Part shown: piece by piece, positions 1-7,941 of the stretch
Layout: each line of letters opens with the position of its first letter
How positions within the stretch are numbered: position 1 is the first letter of the stretch
Origin: an uncultured Planctomycetaceae bacterium
GTDB lineage: Bacteria; Planctomycetota; Planctomycetia; Pirellulales; Pirellulaceae
Length of the DNA: 26,489 nucleotides
NCBI GenBank assembly: GCA_937967665.1
Contig: CALBSZ010000130.1
Span: 1-26,489, forward strand
Direction of reading: 5' to 3'
Program-made: the position numbers and the translations under genes
Notes under the pieces: generated by a model
Databases searched by the model: none
What the model was told of the DNA's origin: nothing
The model's input: the letters and a program-made list of their open reading frames with translations, nothing else

Positions 1-303
1 GTACTGCGGGCGAAGGGAGTCCGCGAACAGATTGAATATGAAACGTCTCCCGACGGCGTTAAACTGGATGGCATCGTGTCGCTGCGAGGTTACCTTGCGC
101 AGCGATCGAAACAAGTCCATCGCAACCTTATCCAGCGCCTGCTCGGTTACGCATTGAATCGGCCGGTCTCTGTCAGCGATACACCGCTGATCGATCGGAC
201 GCTTGAGGATTTGACAAAAAAGGAGTACCGGTTTTCTAGCATCGTGGAGAACATCGTGCTGAGTCGCCAGCTCCGCAATAAGCGACCAGCAGTTAGTGAT
301 TAG
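1..303 (+). CDS. DUF1592-type planctomycete cytochrome, C-terminal end (DUF1585)
   Basis: The reading frame is open from the first base and ends with TAG at 301-303, so only the last 100 residues are in the window. The visible part resembles the DUF1585 domain that closes DUF1587/DUF1592/DUF1588/DUF1585 proteins: a DGVKLDG segment, then a helix-rich stretch (LLGYALNRPVS) and the tail motif SSIVENIVLS. The complete relative at 8449-11019 has the same C-terminal fold pattern. These are large exported proteins with CxxCH heme motifs, common in planctomycetes and of unknown biochemical role. The next ancestral gene is the DUF1552 pseudogene at 1172, so this was probably a DUF1592-DUF1552-DUF1501 operon later split by the RAYT element. 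Confidence 0.8.
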   Translation, partial: VLRAKGVREQIEYETSPDGVKLDGIVSLRGYLAQRSKQVHRNLIQRLLGYALNRPVSVSDTPLIDRTLEDLTKKEYRFSSIVENIVLSRQLRNKRPAVSD

Positions 304-318
304 CGACGAAGTCGCGAT

Positions 319-479
319 CATACAAGCACGACGCGCCAGCGAGTGAGTCCTGCATGCGGGTGTTGAGACCGAAACACACTTGCTTGCGCCGCGTGCTTGT
401 ATTGCACGACGCGCCAGCGAGTGAGTCCTGCATGCGGGTGTTGAAGCCGAAACACACTTGCTTGCGCCGCGTGCTTGTA
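319..479 (+). repeat. RAYT-linked palindromic repeat, left block (two tandem units)
   Basis: The first unit (321-401) begins TACAAGCACG and ends CGTGCTTGTA. Its outer 24-base arms pair at about 20 of 24 positions when one arm is reverse complemented, so the unit can fold into a long imperfect hairpin. A second unit (about 404-479) follows directly and differs mainly by GAAGCC in place of GAGACC in the centre. The block ends just before the GGAG ribosome binding site of the transposase gene. Confidence 0.9.
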
Positions 480-493
480 CTCCGGAGACATAT

Positions 494-1006
494 ATGGCCG
501 AACGCGAATTTAACACTGATGAGCCGATCGCCTATTTCATCACGTGGACGAGCTACGGCACTTGGCTTCCCGGGGACGAACGAGGCTGGTGGTGTCGCGG
601 CGAGTGGCAGCCCGTCAACGAATTATTTCGCGAGATGGCTGCGTCGGGAATGCATGAGTCGCGTTTTACATTGTCACGTGATGACCGTGACATTGTTGAA
701 CAGACGATCCGTAAGCACTGCGATATCCGGGGTTGGACACTTCATACCGCGAGCGTGAGAACGAATCACGTCCACGTCGTGGTCACGGCGCCACACTACA
801 AACCGGAAACGGTTTGCGACCAGTTCAAGGCGTGGTGTACCCGAAAACTCAAGCCAACGCACCCGGATCGCAAACGGTTTTGGACCGAGGGGGGAAGTCG
901 CCGTTGGATTAATCATGAAGACGACCTCGAAACAGCAATAATTTACGTCAACGAAGCTCAAGACCGTAAGGGAGTAGACATACAAGCACGACGCGCCAGC
1001 GAGTGA
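494..1006 (+). CDS. REP-associated tyrosine transposase (RAYT), Y1/HUH family
   Basis: This 170-residue protein is a single-domain HUH nuclease of the IS200-like Y1 transposase superfamily. Visible hallmarks are the N-terminal FITWTSYGTWLPGDERGWW block (residues 15-33) typical of RAYTs, the metal-binding HVH in TNHVHVVV (H92, H94), the FWTEGGSRRW block near 129-138, and the likely catalytic tyrosine Y151 in AIIYVNEAQ. RAYTs cut and join single-stranded DNA at REP hairpins. The ATG at 494 is chosen because GGAG (484-487) lies six bases upstream and the family motif begins soon after; the frame is open further upstream but only through repeat sequence. The last residues and the TGA stop are encoded by the right-hand repeat. 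Both active-site motifs are present, so the enzyme may be functional. Confidence 0.9.
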   Translation: MAEREFNTDEPIAYFITWTSYGTWLPGDERGWWCRGEWQPVNELFREMAASGMHESRFTLSRDDRDIVEQTIRKHCDIRGWTLHTASVRTNHVHVVVTAPHYKPETVCDQFKAWCTRKLKPTHPDRKRFWTEGGSRRWINHEDDLETAIIYVNEAQDRKGVDIQARRASE

Positions 1007-1139
1007 GTCCTGCATGCGGGTGTTGAGACCGAAACACACTTGCTTGCGCCGCGTGCTTGTATTGCACGACGCGCCAGCGAGTGAGTCCTGCATGCGGGTG
1101 TTGAAGCCGAAACACACTTGCTTGCGCCGCGTGCTTGTA
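979..1139 (+). repeat. RAYT-linked palindromic repeat, right block (two tandem units)
   Basis: This block matches 319-479 base for base as far as I can read, in direct orientation and 660 bp away. Its first bases supply the last codons and the TGA stop of the transposase gene (stop at 1004-1006). It ends about 32 bp before the start of the DUF1552 pseudogene. The lack of divergence between the blocks suggests recent insertion, or recombination between them. Confidence 0.9.
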
Positions 1140-1171
1140 TTGCACGAAGAAGCCGAAAGGGAGAAATTCAA

Positions 1172-1696
1172 ATGACGCCAGGACAACGAAGCTCGTATCC
1201 CACTCGGCGCGACGTGCTGCGAGGTGTCGGAGCGACGGTTGCTTTGCCGTGGTTGGAATCACTCGCCACAGCGGAAACCGCCCAACAGTCCGAGCCGCCT
1301 CAGCGATTCGCGTGTTTCTATATTGCCAACGGCGTTCAGGGCTGGGACGAAACGACACAACAGGCCGATGGCAAGATCCAGTTTGGCACCGGTCTGGCCG
1401 TGCTGGAGTACGAATTCCGGTACAACAAACGGAAGACGGAGGGCAATATCGAGCGGATGGAAAAGGAGTTGGCTCAGACAGGCGAGAAGCGGTTGCCTGA
1501 CGAAAAGCGCTCAACTACCCGACCGTTCTTGCCGGCGGAGGCAAGCTGGGGGCTCAAGCACGGACAGTTCCTGAGGTACGACAAGGATACACCGTTCTCA
1601 AACGTGCTCTACACCATGCTCGGCCGTATGAACCTGCCCCAGCCGCCTGCGTCGTTCGCCGACAGTACGGGTGAACTTTCGGAGGTGATATCCTAA
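1172..1696 (+). pseudogene. DUF1552 gene, internally deleted and frameshifted
   Basis: The N-terminus (TRRDVLRGVGATVALPWLE, then RFACFYIANGV) is a normal DUF1552 start with a Tat-like signal, close to the intact 444-residue protein at 11034. After about residue 60 the similarity stops, and a charged stretch of unknown origin (EYEFRYNKRKTEGNIERM) follows. DUF1552 sequence resumes near 1510 in another frame (LNYPTVLAGGGKLG) and returns to the first frame at a run of five Gs (1548-1552), giving GLKHGQFLRYDKDTPFSN to the end. Some 270 central residues are missing. The open frame across the whole stretch is therefore accidental. A plausible ribosome site (GGGAGA) precedes the ATG at 1172. DUF1552 proteins are exported planctomycete proteins of unknown function. 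Confidence 0.8.
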
Positions 1697-1780
1697 GGCG
1701 GATATCCGCTCTGCCGCCGCTTCCACGGTGCCGCCGGAGAGTCCAATAATGTGTCACACGAACAACCAGGAGGAATGCTG

Positions 1781-3250
1781 ATGTTGACCTTAACCGATCC
1801 CCGTTTTGCACGTCGTCGGTCCGCATTGGGGCGTCGAGACTTCCTGCGCCTCGGCAGCCTCTGTGGTCTGTCGCTGCCGGCGCTGCTGGCCGCTCAGACA
1901 AAGGCGGCCGCGCCGAAGAACGCGTACAGGAACAAGTCGGTGGTGTTCCTCTTCCTGCAAGGCGGCCCGCCGCAAATCGAAACGTTCGATCCCAAGCTGA
2001 ACGTTCCCGACGACATCCGCAGCTGCACGGGCGAAATTCAAACCAACGTGCCGGGTGTCTGGTTTGGCGGGACGTTCCCGAAACTGGCGCAACGCGCGGA
2101 TAAGCTCGCCGTCGTGCGGTCCTTTGCCAGCGGCCAGGGCGGGCACAATCAGATCCCCATTCTCACCGGCAATCATGCGTCGCAAGCCGCGATGGGAGCG
2201 ATGGTCGCCCGCGGCACCGGCGCCTTCAACATGCAAACCGGCGTGCCCATGCACACAGTTATCATTCCTGAAGCCGTGCAGCCCGATCTGAAACTTGGCC
2301 AGCCGACGGGGACCTTCGGACTTCCCGGGATCGAAAGCCGTGTTGCCGGAGCGGGCGCGTTGGGCAACGTCTATCGCGGCTTCGTCCGCAACGGCAGCCC
2401 CGAGCAGCTCGGAAACTTTTGCCTGAAGTTGCCGCACGATCATTTCGTCGATCGCTTTCAACTGCTGGGCCAGCTTGACGGTCTGCGGCGCCAACTGGAT
2501 CAAACGGGCGAGTTGGACGGTGTGAGCGAAATCGAACGGCAAGCCTACGACCTGCTGCTGCGCGGTGTCAGCGACGCATTTGACCTCTCGAAAGAAGATC
2601 CGAAAACGATCGCCAGGTATGACACCAGCCATCTGTTCAACATGGCCGATTACCACGAGGGGGGCAAGTACTTCCTGTACGAAGGCCAAAAGGGAACGAA
2701 GAAGCTGGTCGATCAACTCCGCTGGACGAACCTGTTGGGCAAGGAGTTGCTGTTGGCGCGGCGTCTTTGCGAAGCGGGCTGCAGCTTCGTCACCGTGGTC
2801 GATTCCAGTTGGGATTTTCACGGCGGCGGTGCCAACAATCCAGGCACGCCGGTCGGCATGAACACACTGGGCGCGCAAGTGGATCATGCCGTCGCCGCGT
2901 TTCTGGACGACCTGGAGGAACGCGGCCTGAGCGACGAGGTGCTGCTGGTGGTAACCGGCGAGATGGGAAGGACGCCAAAAAAGACGGCGGAAGACGGCGG
3001 CACGAACCATCACGGTTCGCTCACCCCGTTGCTGGTGGCCGGCGGTGGTTTGAAGATGGGCCAGGCCATCGGCCGCAGCGACCAGACCGGCGCGCGCCCC
3101 GACACAACACCGTATGGCCCCGAAAACCTGCTGGCGACGATCCTGCATACCCTGTTCGACGCCGGCGAAATCCGCATCACACCCGATCTTGTCCCCACCG
3201 AAGTCGCTGCCACCTTGCTTAACAACCAGCCGATCGCGGAGCTGTTTTGA
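1781..3250 (+). CDS. DUF1501 family exported protein
   Basis: This 489-residue protein belongs to DUF1501, a planctomycete-rich family related to the alkaline phosphatase/sulfatase fold. It has a twin-arginine signal (GRRDFLRLGS, residues 17-26), the core motif LFLQGGPPQIETFDPK near 57-72, VTGEMGRTP in the second half, and NHHGSLTPLLVAGGGLKMG near the C-terminus. The length is normal. An AGGAGG sequence lies seven bases upstream of the ATG at 1781; the ATG at 1775 touches it and the GTG at 1751 lacks such a site. It follows the DUF1552 pseudogene by 84 bp and was probably the third gene of a DUF1592-DUF1552-DUF1501 set. The substrate of the family is unknown. Confidence 0.92.
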   Translation: MLTLTDPRFARRRSALGRRDFLRLGSLCGLSLPALLAAQTKAAAPKNAYRNKSVVFLFLQGGPPQIETFDPKLNVPDDIRSCTGEIQTNVPGVWFGGTFPKLAQRADKLAVVRSFASGQGGHNQIPILTGNHASQAAMGAMVARGTGAFNMQTGVPMHTVIIPEAVQPDLKLGQPTGTFGLPGIESRVAGAGALGNVYRGFVRNGSPEQLGNFCLKLPHDHFVDRFQLLGQLDGLRRQLDQTGELDGVSEIERQAYDLLLRGVSDAFDLSKEDPKTIARYDTSHLFNMADYHEGGKYFLYEGQKGTKKLVDQLRWTNLLGKELLLARRLCEAGCSFVTVVDSSWDFHGGGANNPGTPVGMNTLGAQVDHAVAAFLDDLEERGLSDEVLLVVTGEMGRTPKKTAEDGGTNHHGSLTPLLVAGGGLKMGQAIGRSDQTGARPDTTPYGPENLLATILHTLFDAGEIRITPDLVPTEVAATLLNNQPIAELF

Positions 3251-3689
3251 TTGAAACGTTTGAGTCAGACTTCGTTTGACTCGTTCTCCTGAATCTCAGG
3301 GTGACTGCCTGCTGGCCTGTTGCCAACGGTCATGCCTTGGATGGCCGTTCTTTCATCCACCACGATGCGAGCGCTTGCGAGTTTCGACACATCGTACTCG
3401 TACTCAGCGAAGCGGTACTCCTACTCGTACTCGATTGCAGCGTTTTCGACGTCATCCTCGCCGCGGCGGGCGAGTACGAGTACCGTCCTGCGGACTGAGT
3501 ACGAGTACGAATGCTTGACCGCCCAACAACATGTGGCCGCTGAGTTGCGGCGTCCATGCCGCAAACGCCTTCTTCATTCCACACGGGCTCTCGTTGTATA
3601 CTCGTTTCGTTCGCCAACGACTTTTCGCTTCGATCAGGGGCGGCTTCGGCCACACAACCCGCTGACCGTCGAATGAGCCAACGTGACGG
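3251..3689. other. Intergenic stretch between two convergent DUF1501 genes
   Basis: No convincing gene is present; the open frames here lack family features and ribosome sites. Both flanking genes end in this gap. Near the left end GAGTCA...TGACTC can form a short hairpin just after the stop at 3250, without a T-run. The main content is the nested TACTCG/CGAGTA inverted repeat at 3392-3510. The rest shows nothing I can assign. Confidence 0.6.
3392..3510. repeat. Nested inverted repeat built from TACTCG units
   Basis: The outer arms 3392-3407 (TCGTACTCGTACTCAG) and 3495-3510 (CTGAGTACGAGTACGA) are perfect reverse complements over 16 bases. Inner arms 3421-3433 and 3471-3483 pair at 12 of 13 positions, with a loop of about 37 bases. 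The sequence between outer and inner arms also pairs partly (GCGG/CCGT...CGC). The whole can fold as one long hairpin of about 119 bp and looks like a MITE- or REP-type element of a different family from the others in the window. It might also help stop transcription from both sides. Confidence 0.75.
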
Positions 3690-5111
3690 TTACGCGAGGA
3701 TGTCGTGGACGACGTTGCCGTAGACGTCGGTCAGGCGGAAGCGCCGCCCGCTGGCCTGGTAGGTCAGTCGTTCGTGATCCAGGCCCAGCAGGTGCAGGAT
3801 AGTGGCGTTCAGGTCGTGAACGTGGATTTCGTTTTCGACGACCCCGTTCGCCGTATCTCCTGTCTTGCCGTAGGCCAGCCCACCTTTCACACCGCCGCCT
3901 GCCAGAAACACGGTGTAGCCGTTGCAGTTATGCTCGCGACCGGCTTTTCCACTGCGCGAACCGGCGGTGCGGCCGAATTCACCTCCCCAGAAAACGAGCG
4001 TGTCGTCCAGCATGCCGCGTTCTTTGAGATCGGTCAGCAAGGCGGCGATGGGCTGGTCGTGCCGCTTGCACATCAGCGGAGTGATGGTGTTGTTCTGTTC
4101 GTGGCTGTCCCAGCCGTAGGTGCGGGCGAGTTTTTCCGACTCGGGCGCCCGGCTGAAAGGAACCAGAACGAATCGCACCCCGCGCTCCGCCATCCGCCGA
4201 GCGATGATGCATCGTTGCGCGTACTCGTCCGTTTCCGCTTGGCCAATGCCGTACATCCGCTGCGTGGCCTCGGTCTCCTGCGAGATGTCGAACGCGTCCG
4301 GCGCCTGGACCTGCATGCGAAAGGCCCGTTCAAAGCTTTCGATGCGGGCGTTCAGCCGGTCGTCGGTGGTGCGGCTGGCCGCGTGGGCTTCGTTCATGCG
4401 GCGGACGAAGTCCAGCTGCTGGCGTTGTTGCTGCTGCGAAAGCCAACCGTTGGACAAGTTCGAAATAAGCGGGGCCGGTTCGCCATTCTTCTGTTTCTTG
4501 GCCCGCTCGTCACCTACGACCACGCCCTGTGTCCAGGCCGGCAGGAAGTAACTGTTGGAAACGTCGGGGTTAACATTCTGCCCGATGGAAATGAATGCCG
4601 GCAGGTTCTCGCTTTCACAACCCAGTCCGTATACGACCCAGTGTCCCATCGACGGCACGGGCGTGTTGTTCTGCGGCACGCCGGTCATCACAAATGTCTG
4701 CGCGTGCTCGTGTGTGTTGGTGTCGCCTTTCATCGAGCGCAGGACGCAGAGATCATCGGCGTGCCCGGCGATGTGCGGCAACAGTTCGCTGACCCACAGA
4801 CCACTTTGACCATGCTGCTCGAACTTGAACGGCGCTTCGGTAACGTCCTTCTTCTCCGCCGCCAGCTTGTTGATGTCCGGTTTGGGATCGAACGTATCGA
4901 TTTGCGAAGGACCGCCGCTCATCCACAGGAAGATCACGCGTTTGGCTTTCGCTGCATGATGCCCGGACCTGGCGTTGATACCGGGCGTGGCGTCGTTGGC
5001 CAGCAGGCTGTCTTGCAGCAGGGACGTCAACGCCAAGGTGCCGAGTCCGTTGGCGGTGCGGCCCAGCAGGCTGCGGCGAGAGATCAGCGGGTGTTGGGTA
5101 CTGTCAGACAT
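3690..5111 (-). CDS. DUF1501 family exported protein
   Basis: This 473-residue protein has a Tat-type signal (ISRRSLLGRTANGLG, residues 10-24), the DUF1501 core motif IFLWMSGGPSQIDTFDPK near 60-77, WGGEFGRTAGS in the second half and EHNCNGYTVFLAGGGVKGG near the C-terminus. It is the second gene of a minus-strand pair, 91 bp after the PSCyt1/DUF1549/DUF1553 gene. That pairing is very common in planctomycetes and suggests the two exported proteins work together. Sequence differs clearly from the DUF1501 proteins at 1781 and 23520, so these are old paralogues. The biochemical role is not known. Confidence 0.93.
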   Translation of the reverse strand: MSDSTQHPLISRRSLLGRTANGLGTLALTSLLQDSLLANDATPGINARSGHHAAKAKRVIFLWMSGGPSQIDTFDPKPDINKLAAEKKDVTEAPFKFEQHGQSGLWVSELLPHIAGHADDLCVLRSMKGDTNTHEHAQTFVMTGVPQNNTPVPSMGHWVVYGLGCESENLPAFISIGQNVNPDVSNSYFLPAWTQGVVVGDERAKKQKNGEPAPLISNLSNGWLSQQQQRQQLDFVRRMNEAHAASRTTDDRLNARIESFERAFRMQVQAPDAFDISQETEATQRMYGIGQAETDEYAQRCIIARRMAERGVRFVLVPFSRAPESEKLARTYGWDSHEQNNTITPLMCKRHDQPIAALLTDLKERGMLDDTLVFWGGEFGRTAGSRSGKAGREHNCNGYTVFLAGGGVKGGLAYGKTGDTANGVVENEIHVHDLNATILHLLGLDHERLTYQASGRRFRLTDVYGNVVHDILA

Positions 5112-5124
5112 CAGTTATCTCTAC

Positions 5125-5200
5125 GTTTAACCTCAAGCCGCAGGCGCCGGCTCTGAATGTTCGGAATCTCAACAGCCGGCGCCTGCGGCTGGAGTCAAAC
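5125..5200. repeat. Palindromic element with perfect 17-bp arms between operon genes
   Basis: Positions 5136-5152 (AGCCGCAGGCGCCGGCT) and 5174-5190 are exact reverse complements, with a 21-base loop. Flanking bases (GTTT...CCTCA on one side, TGGAGTC...AAAC on the other) extend the pairing imperfectly to about 5125-5200. The element nearly fills the gap between the PSCyt1/DUF1549/DUF1553 gene and the downstream DUF1501 gene, so the transcript should carry a very stable GC-rich hairpin. No T-run follows, so a plain terminator is less likely than a REP-like element that alters mRNA processing. Confidence 0.85.
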
Positions 5201-5202
5201 GG

Positions 5203-7941
5203 CTAATCGACATACAGGAATTCATTCGCCAAGAGCAGCGCCTGCAGATACGCCTGCCAGCGAACGATCTCTTCTTGCGGGATGTCATTGGATTGTTTGG
5301 GCGGTTCCGCAGCGCTCACATCCCACGTCTCCAGGAACGTCAGGCCGGCGGCCACGTCGTCCGCCGCTGCTTCCCGGCCGTAGAGCAGCAAGTAGGCCTG
5401 GCCGATCCGTTGCGTGGTTTCCGGCACCCGGCACAAGCGAGCGGCGATGCGCTCGGTACTGGCCTTCACGTGGTCGCTGTTCATCAGGAATAACGCCTGC
5501 AGGGGCGAGGCTGACGAGGTCCGGCGCGGGACAATCAGGCTGCTGTCAGCCCCGTCGAACAATAGACGCATCTCGTTTGTCATGTCGACGGGCGGGTTGC
5601 GAAAACGGTCGCCGGACTCCGGGTCGTACTCCAGTGACGCGAGCGTTCGGTAGATCGATTCGACTTCCAGCCGCTTCCGCCGCGCGATGCCGAACAGCCG
5701 CAGCCGCTGGTCGCGTTCCTCGGCCCCAACGTCCAGCGACGACGTTTGCTGGTACGTCGCGGAAAGCACGATGCGGCGGATGAGTTGTTTCATCGACCAG
5801 CCGTTCGCTACCAACTCGTCGCTCAGGTAGTCCAGCAACTCGGGATGCGAAGGCGGCTCGCCGCTGCGGCCGAAGTTTGACAGCGACGGTGTCAGCCCTT
5901 CTCCCAGCAGGTAATACCAGATGCGATTGGTGATCAGCCGCGATGTGATCGGGTGTTGGGCGCTGGCCAGCCACTCCGCCAGTTCCACGCGGCCGCTTTG
6001 CTCGGTCCGCTCGCCCAGCGGTGTCTGTTCCAACCCGGCCAGAATCGTCGGGAATCGCCGTGGGACATGCGGATCGGTTGCCGGTGCGTCTCCCGATTCG
6101 GACTCGGCGCCGAGTTTCGGTGGGGCGGCGTCGCCGATCTTACCTGGATCCGACTGGTCAACGAAGGCATCCAGTTGGTAGACCTCTTTCCAGCGCTCGG
6201 CGAATTCGTTGTTCTCACGGCGCAGCTGCATGTACTCGACTGCTTCCGCTGCATTCAAATCGATCTTCTTTTTCTCGATATCGGCCAGGCGTTTGGATTC
6301 TTGGTCCAACAGTTTATCGATGTTCGCCTGGACTTTGGTGTGATCCTGCTGAGGATCGTCTAGTTTCGCTCGTTCGGTTTCCAGGCGTCCGCGCAAATCG
6401 ACCAGCGCGGCCAATGAGTTGAATTGCTTGAGCTCCTTCTTCATGCGCTGTTCGTTGTCTTGTATTCTCGCAAGACCCGCCATGTATTCGTCAAAGCGTG
6501 TTCGTTCCTTTAGGTAAGGGACCTTGACCACCTGACTACTTTCGAAGATTCCCATTACGGCGTAATAGTCGTCGCGGCTGATCGGTTCGAGCTTGTGGTC
6601 GTGACAGCGCGCACAAAACAGACTCAGGCCCAGAAACGTGCGTCCCAGCAAGTCGATTTGATCTCCGTGCCGCGATTTCAGTGACCATGGCCGAACGGCA
6701 ACCAGGCCGTCCAGGTTCACTTCGTCCGGATGGTCGGCGGGCAGCAGGTCGCCCGCCACTTGCATCTTGAGAAAGCGATCGTACGGCATGTCCTGGTTGA
6801 AAGCGCTGGCCACCCACTGGCGATACGGGTCGTCGGACTCGGACTTCCCCGGGTTCGGACGATAGCGAACGTGGTCCAGCCAGTGACGAGCCCAATGTTC
6901 GCCAAACGCTTCGGATTCGAGGAGCTTATCAACGTAGGCCGCCAGCGACGAGTCCGCCTGGCTGCCAAACGTAGCGAGATCCTCCGGCGCGGGAGGCAAA
7001 CCGGTTAAGTCGAACGACAGCCGCCTCAGCAAGCTGTGCCTTGACGCTGGCGTGGCCGGTTCAAGCCGTTCCGCTTCCAGGCGTGCCAGAACAAATCGAT
7101 CCAGGTCGTCTGTGGGCCAGGCCTGGTTGGCGACCGCAGGCAGTTCCGGACGAACGACCGGCTGGAAGGCCCAGTGCTGGCGGTCCGAATCGTAAATGGC
7201 AAAATGTGTGCGGATCTTGGGTGGATCGGCGGTGTTTGTGGTCGGCCACGGCGCGCCCCTTACGATCCATTCCTCGAGCAACGCGATGGATGCCTCGTCA
7301 AGCTGCGCTCCGTTCTTCGGCATGCGGAGCTTTCCCGCGTGTTGGACGGCGGAAATCAACAGGCTCTTTTTCGGCTTGCCCGGCACCAGGGCGGGACCTT
7401 GCGTGCCGCCGCGCAAAAGGTCTTCGCGCGAAAGAAGCGCCAGATTGCCATTGGCCTTATCCGCTCCGTGGCATTCAACGCAGTGCCGCGACAGAAGCGG
7501 ACGGATGCTGTTTTCAAAAAACTCGATTTGCTCCGTGGAAAACGAGACCGACGGTTGCGGCTGGCCTGCCGGCGCGCCCTGCGCGATCCACGTGCGGATC
7601 ATCGCGAGCTGGTCGTCCGACAGCGCCTTGCGTTGTTTCGGCATGCGCGGAGCACGTTTGCCGGTCAGAAAATCGAGGAGTGGACTTTCCTCGATTTTTC
7701 CTGGAACGATGGCTGGCCCCGCTTCGTCTCCGCCGCGCAGCAAGTACTGGTACGAGTCAACTCGCAAACCGCCGTCGGCCTGGCCGGCATCGTGGCAATC
7801 GAGGCAGTGCTCAGTGATAATCGGTTCAATGTCGGCGTGATACGTGAGCCGGCGAGTCGCAACGGCGTTCGGTTCGCCGGCAAACCCGATGGTGGTGGCG
7901 AGTGCTATCAAGGGCAGGAGAAACTTGCAGATCCAATTCAC
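5203..7941 (-). CDS. Planctomycete cytochrome: two PSCyt1 domains, DUF1549 and DUF1553
   Basis: The product of about 912 residues starts with a signal peptide (NWICKFLLPLIALATTIGFAG). Two PSCyt1-type heme segments follow, with CLDCH at 46-50 and CVECH at 154-158, each continuing into a conserved VPGK/RMP block. DUF1549 runs from about 279 (DLDRFVLARL, then FDLTGLPP) and includes a third CxxCH, CARCHDHK at 443. A charged, probably coiled-coil stretch lies at about 490-580. DUF1553 fills the rest (LITNRIWYYLLGEGL, LFLMNS). The GTG at 7941 is chosen because GAGG lies eight bases upstream and the signal peptide begins there; the frame extends to 8298 only through repeat-containing DNA. It is likely exported and heme-binding, first in an operon with DUF1501. 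Confidence 0.9.
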   Translation of the reverse strand: MNWICKFLLPLIALATTIGFAGEPNAVATRRLTYHADIEPIITEHCLDCHDAGQADGGLRVDSYQYLLRGGDEAGPAIVPGKIEESPLLDFLTGKRAPRMPKQRKALSDDQLAMIRTWIAQGAPAGQPQPSVSFSTEQIEFFENSIRPLLSRHCVECHGADKANGNLALLSREDLLRGGTQGPALVPGKPKKSLLISAVQHAGKLRMPKNGAQLDEASIALLEEWIVRGAPWPTTNTADPPKIRTHFAIYDSDRQHWAFQPVVRPELPAVANQAWPTDDLDRFVLARLEAERLEPATPASRHSLLRRLSFDLTGLPPAPEDLATFGSQADSSLAAYVDKLLESEAFGEHWARHWLDHVRYRPNPGKSESDDPYRQWVASAFNQDMPYDRFLKMQVAGDLLPADHPDEVNLDGLVAVRPWSLKSRHGDQIDLLGRTFLGLSLFCARCHDHKLEPISRDDYYAVMGIFESSQVVKVPYLKERTRFDEYMAGLARIQDNEQRMKKELKQFNSLAALVDLRGRLETERAKLDDPQQDHTKVQANIDKLLDQESKRLADIEKKKIDLNAAEAVEYMQLRRENNEFAERWKEVYQLDAFVDQSDPGKIGDAAPPKLGAESESGDAPATDPHVPRRFPTILAGLEQTPLGERTEQSGRVELAEWLASAQHPITSRLITNRIWYYLLGEGLTPSLSNFGRSGEPPSHPELLDYLSDELVANGWSMKQLIRRIVLSATYQQTSSLDVGAEERDQRLRLFGIARRKRLEVESIYRTLASLEYDPESGDRFRNPPVDMTNEMRLLFDGADSSLIVPRRTSSASPLQALFLMNSDHVKASTERIAARLCRVPETTQRIGQAYLLLYGREAAADDVAAGLTFLETWDVSAAEPPKQSNDIPQEEIVRWQAYLQALLLANEFLYVD

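Larger units (their letters stand above)
319..1139 (+). mobile_element. REPtron-like unit: RAYT transposase gene between identical palindromic repeat pairs
   Basis: A single transposase gene (494-1006) lies between two 161-bp repeat blocks, 319-479 and 979-1139, that I read as identical. Each block holds two copies of an imperfect palindrome. This is the arrangement described for REP-associated tyrosine transposases and their repeats. The unit sits between a DUF1592-type gene end and a DUF1552 gene start, which are adjacent in the intact operon at 8449-12368, so it looks like an insertion into an operon. I see no terminal inverted repeats of an ordinary insertion sequence and no clear target-site duplication. 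Confidence 0.75.

Noticed and set aside
354..758. Open frame starting in the left repeat block and overlapping the RAYT gene in another frame
   Set aside because: It reads repeat units and then an alternative frame of the transposase; no family features and no ribosome site.
319..1139. CRISPR array, suggested by repeated blocks at 319-479 and 979-1139
   Set aside because: Units are adjacent pairs of 70-80-bp palindromes without regular unique spacers, and the sequence between the blocks is a transposase gene.
1698..1709. 12-base palindrome GCGGATATCCGC between the DUF1552 remnant and DUF1501
   Set aside because: Short, single copy, no partner site or regulator nearby; could be chance.
1790..3148. 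Long minus-strand open frame opposite the first DUF1501 gene
   Set aside because: Antisense shadow of a well-supported gene without any recognisable motif.
3259..3290. GAGTCA/TGACTC hairpin after the first DUF1501 gene as terminator
   Set aside because: Only a 6-bp core stem and no T-run; not strong enough to list as a terminator.
3705..5156. Long plus-strand open frame of 483 codons opposite a DUF1501 gene
   Set aside because: It is the antisense of a clear DUF1501 gene, a common result of high GC; composition is not protein-like and no motif is present.
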